Shown here in pieces: positions 5,147 to 6,543 of a stretch of DNA of 6,543 bases; the first letter of the stretch is position 1; each line of letters begins with the position of its first letter. Under the pieces are notes generated by a model. The model made no database searches and was not told the origin of the DNA. It saw nothing but the letters and a program-made list of their open reading frames with translations. Position numbers and translations under genes: made by a program. The stretch lies in the NCBI GenBank assembly GCA_016191795.1, contig JACPVK010000436.1:1-6543 (forward strand), given 5' to 3'. This DNA is from Gammaproteobacteria bacterium. GTDB taxonomy: Bacteria > Pseudomonadota > Gammaproteobacteria > SZUA-229.

Positions 5147-5993
5147 CCTAATGATTACTGCCATAGCGCTGCTGTTATTAACCAATGTAGTGGTGTTAGC
5201 AGGCATTGCCTACAACCGTTCAGGTGAGCCACTGGCCAGCGTGTTGCTCACTGAACGTGAATTGTCACTGCCTGTTTATTACGCACACAATTTTGATGAA
5301 GACAGTAGCACATCGCTGCATCTGGAATGGTCGCTCCTGGATTCGGATGATGATCCGGAGTTTTTATACACGCGCTATGTCACGCCAGGCTGGTTAAATC
5401 ATGCCAAACTAATAGAGTTGGGTATTGATCTGGAAAAACTTAAAAAAGATGACAATTCTTACACTTATACTTATAACGATGCTGCACACACAGCAGATGT
5501 GATTCTGGTACTCGAATATAATGGTGAAACCTATCAAACAGCACTGACACAGACCGAGCATAAAGTGGTACAACTTCAAAAAAAAATCAGCAATAAACAG
5601 GATAAGGGAGATTATTCAGACGATCTCGACCGCTATAAAAATCAATTAGACCAGTTAAAAACCACGCACTCGCGTTTGTATGTAATAGATGCGGGGCTTA
5701 ATCAGAACATCCTGGCGCAAAAATACGCTGATAAAAATAAATATCTATTGGCACGTGGTGAGATCGGTGTGGATTGGCAAGACAAAAAAATAGTTGGCCA
5801 TATACGTCATTTATATATTAGTGACATTCATGTGCCATTACCGTATTCTCGGCGGATAACTGATTTAACCCAGGATAAGAAAAACAACAGTAATTCAATA
5901 CCGGTGTCTCCGCGGTATGCGGTGCAACTTAATATTGGTCAACGTATGGAGCCATGGATTGAGGCTGTGAAGATACTAAAAGAAGGTAAATAA
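5139..5993 (+). CDS. DUF4824 family membrane-anchored protein
   Basis: This is a 284-aa protein, about the usual length for DUF4824. A single N-terminal membrane segment (4-24, MITAIALLLLTNVVVLAGIAY) is followed by the family-like NRSGEP (26-31) and LTERELSLP (37-45). Further family landmarks are GWLNHAKLIELGID (84-97), VILVLEYNGETYQTAL (121-136), SRLYVIDAGLN (178-188), LARGEIGVDW (204-213), HVPLP (231-235) and a C-terminal IGQRMEPWIEAV (266-277). A Lys/Asp-rich, probably coiled-coil stretch at about 138-178 links the two halves. There are no Cys, heme or catalytic motifs. The bulk is probably periplasmic, tethered by the N-terminal anchor. The function is unknown. The 8-nt overlap with the DUF2157 gene and the strong GGGAGG imply coupled translation and a joint complex. 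The downstream flank has no clear terminator. Confidence 0.8.
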   Translation: MRNLMITAIALLLLTNVVVLAGIAYNRSGEPLASVLLTERELSLPVYYAHNFDEDSSTSLHLEWSLLDSDDDPEFLYTRYVTPGWLNHAKLIELGIDLEKLKKDDNSYTYTYNDAAHTADVILVLEYNGETYQTALTQTEHKVVQLQKKISNKQDKGDYSDDLDRYKNQLDQLKTTHSRLYVIDAGLNQNILAQKYADKNKYLLARGEIGVDWQDKKIVGHIRHLYISDIHVPLPYSRRITDLTQDKKNNSNSIPVSPRYAVQLNIGQRMEPWIEAVKILKEGK

Positions 5994-6014
5994 GCAGTGA
6001 AGTCATCGGGAGAG

Positions 6015-6095
6015 ATGATTGATGACAAGTCGAAAGAAGCTCCATCTGCCATCTTTACTGCTAACTTATATAAGTCTCTGTACCAATACCATTAA
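6015..6095 (+). CDS. Doubtful 26-codon ORF after the DUF4824 gene
   Basis: ATG 6015 begins a short hydrophilic ORF (MIDDKSKEAPSAIFTAN...) that stops at 6093-6095. A purine-rich TCGGGAGAG at 6006-6014 runs right up to the ATG, so the spacing is short for this start and better for ATG 6022 in another frame. It begins 21 nt after the DUF4824 stop. It could be a microprotein, the beginning of a gene whose remainder was lost when repeats filled the region, or chance. The competing 60-codon frame from 6022 ends inside a decayed repeat and is less credible. The rest of 5994-6242 shows no gene. Confidence 0.2.
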   Translation: MIDDKSKEAPSAIFTANLYKSLYQYH

Positions 6096-6162
6096 GCTAA
6101 TGAATGAGTGTACCTTAATGCGTGCGCTCACGACGAAAATTATACCGCCTCATAAGTTTTCT

Positions 6163-6206
6163 GTGAGTTTAAAGGCACATCTACAAGATAGATCCTTAAC
6201 TTAATG
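6163..6206 (-). repeat. Decayed REP plus CTTAACTTAATG module
   Basis: GTTTAAAGGCACATCTACAA (6167-6186) corresponds to the REP at 2265-2287. The GTAG head is kept on the minus strand, but one stem arm is lost to substitutions. CTTAACTTAATG follows at 6195-6206, at nearly the same distance as its counterpart (2298-2310) from the intact REP. Conserved order and spacing make this a degenerate copy of the same composite unit rather than chance. Confidence 0.6.
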
Positions 6207-6243
6207 TTATTGTCTCTGTAACCGAATAACCCACTAGCCTGCC

Positions 6244-6412
6244 TATTTCACCAAAAAGAAAAAGATTACCGCAAATGCGCCGCTCCTGCGCTCGCGGTAC
6301 TCGCACATCCCTGTGCATCACGCAAATAAAAGCGCAAATAGTATAAAAATAACCTGTGCTAACATAGGACGATTTGTGCCCTATGAAATAGCGTCAGCCT
6401 AAAGGCCGACCT
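6244..6412. repeat. Dispersed repeat copy B, with 43-nt insertion
   Basis: This is the same element and orientation as 141-268, about 90% identical outside the 43 extra nt at 6278-6320. It ends in a REP-type hairpin on the minus strand: GTCAGCCT (6393-6400), AA, AGGCCGAC (6403-6410). As in copy A, a GCTTTTGTRGG sequence follows (6430-6440 here, 282-292 there), which begins the next palindrome. In copy B that palindrome is a different and longer one. Confidence 0.85.
6278..6320. repeat. GC-rich 43-nt insertion within copy B
   Basis: This segment starts CGCCGCTCCTGCGCTCGCGG and ends just before CGCAAATAAAAGCG. It replaces the two bases AA found in copy A and is much richer in GC than the A-rich repeat around it. 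It has no long inverted repeat of its own. It may be a separate dispersed unit nested into the repeat, or an ancestral part that copy A has lost. Confidence 0.7.
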
Positions 6413-6539
6413 CAATGTCATTAAGTTAAGCTTTTGTGGGGTGGGTGGAGCGCAGCGTAACCCACCATTTTGATGGGTTACGCTGCGCTCCACCCATCCT
6501 ACAACGGAACAAATTTTCCTTAACTTAATGGCATTGAGG
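6410..6539. repeat. 130-nt nested palindrome at right edge
   Basis: The outer arms 6410-6430 and 6519-6539 are reverse complements at 20 of 21 positions; each carries CTTAACTTAATG followed by a CATTGAGG block. The inner arms 6434-6464 and 6474-6504 pair over 31 nt, of which 22 (6443-6464 with 6474-6495) are perfect and two further out are G-T pairs. The inner stem is GTRG-headed at both ends and contains the ACGCTGCGCT core. No ORF is present and the window ends four bases later, so the element may continue. Confidence 0.85.
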
Positions 6540-6543
6540 CCGA

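Noticed and set aside
6022..6204. 60-aa ORF from ATG 6022
   Set aside because: It ends inside a decayed REP/CTTAACTTAATG repeat, has no recognisable domain, and competes with another frame; the Shine-Dalgarno-like sequence alone is not enough.

Overview
The window looks like chromosomal DNA of a free-living or environmental gammaproteobacterium. The grounds are moderate GC, a YeeZ-like atypical SDR, a DUF2157/DUF4824 membrane gene pair and, above all, intergenic regions filled with REP-like palindromes of the GTAG/GTGG-headed type. I cannot name the genus. All six protein genes I accept with confidence lie on the + strand. I see no rRNA, tRNA, CRISPR array, transposase or phage gene.

Layout. 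(1) 1-437 is repeat-rich and non-coding. It holds a nested inverted repeat, one copy of a ~130-nt dispersed repeat (copy A), an inverted pair of REP hairpins and a further palindrome. (2) 438-770 is a small conserved-type hypothetical gene bracketed by two identical 21-nt palindromes. (3) 888-1751 is a YeeZ-like NAD(P)-binding SDR with no visible YxxxK motif, followed by a 75-codon hypothetical gene (1824-2051). (4) 2052-2367 is non-coding, with two palindromes and a duplicated copy of the preceding gene's 3' end. (5) 2368-3878 is a translationally coupled pair: a secreted diheme cytochrome c fused to a DUF302 domain, then a stand-alone secreted DUF302 protein. (6) 4067-5993 is a second coupled pair: a polytopic DUF2157 membrane protein and a membrane-anchored DUF4824 protein. 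(7) 5994-6543 is repeat-rich. It holds a doubtful short ORF, a decayed REP, copy B of the dispersed repeat with a 43-nt GC-rich insertion, and a 130-nt nested palindrome running to the window edge.

How the genes may work together. The cytochrome-DUF302 and DUF302 genes share an ATGA overlap with a strong ribosome-binding site, so they are very likely made together and exported to the same periplasmic compartment. The sequence suggests an electron-transfer module, but the substrate is not evident. DUF2157 and DUF4824 likewise overlap by 8 nt and probably form one envelope complex of unknown function. The first three genes look unrelated to each other.

The most unusual aspects are the fusion and duplication of DUF302 around a diheme cytochrome, and the density and internal logic of the repeats: REP stems with compensatory changes, the same modules reused in different combinations, and near-identical blocks at both ends of the window.
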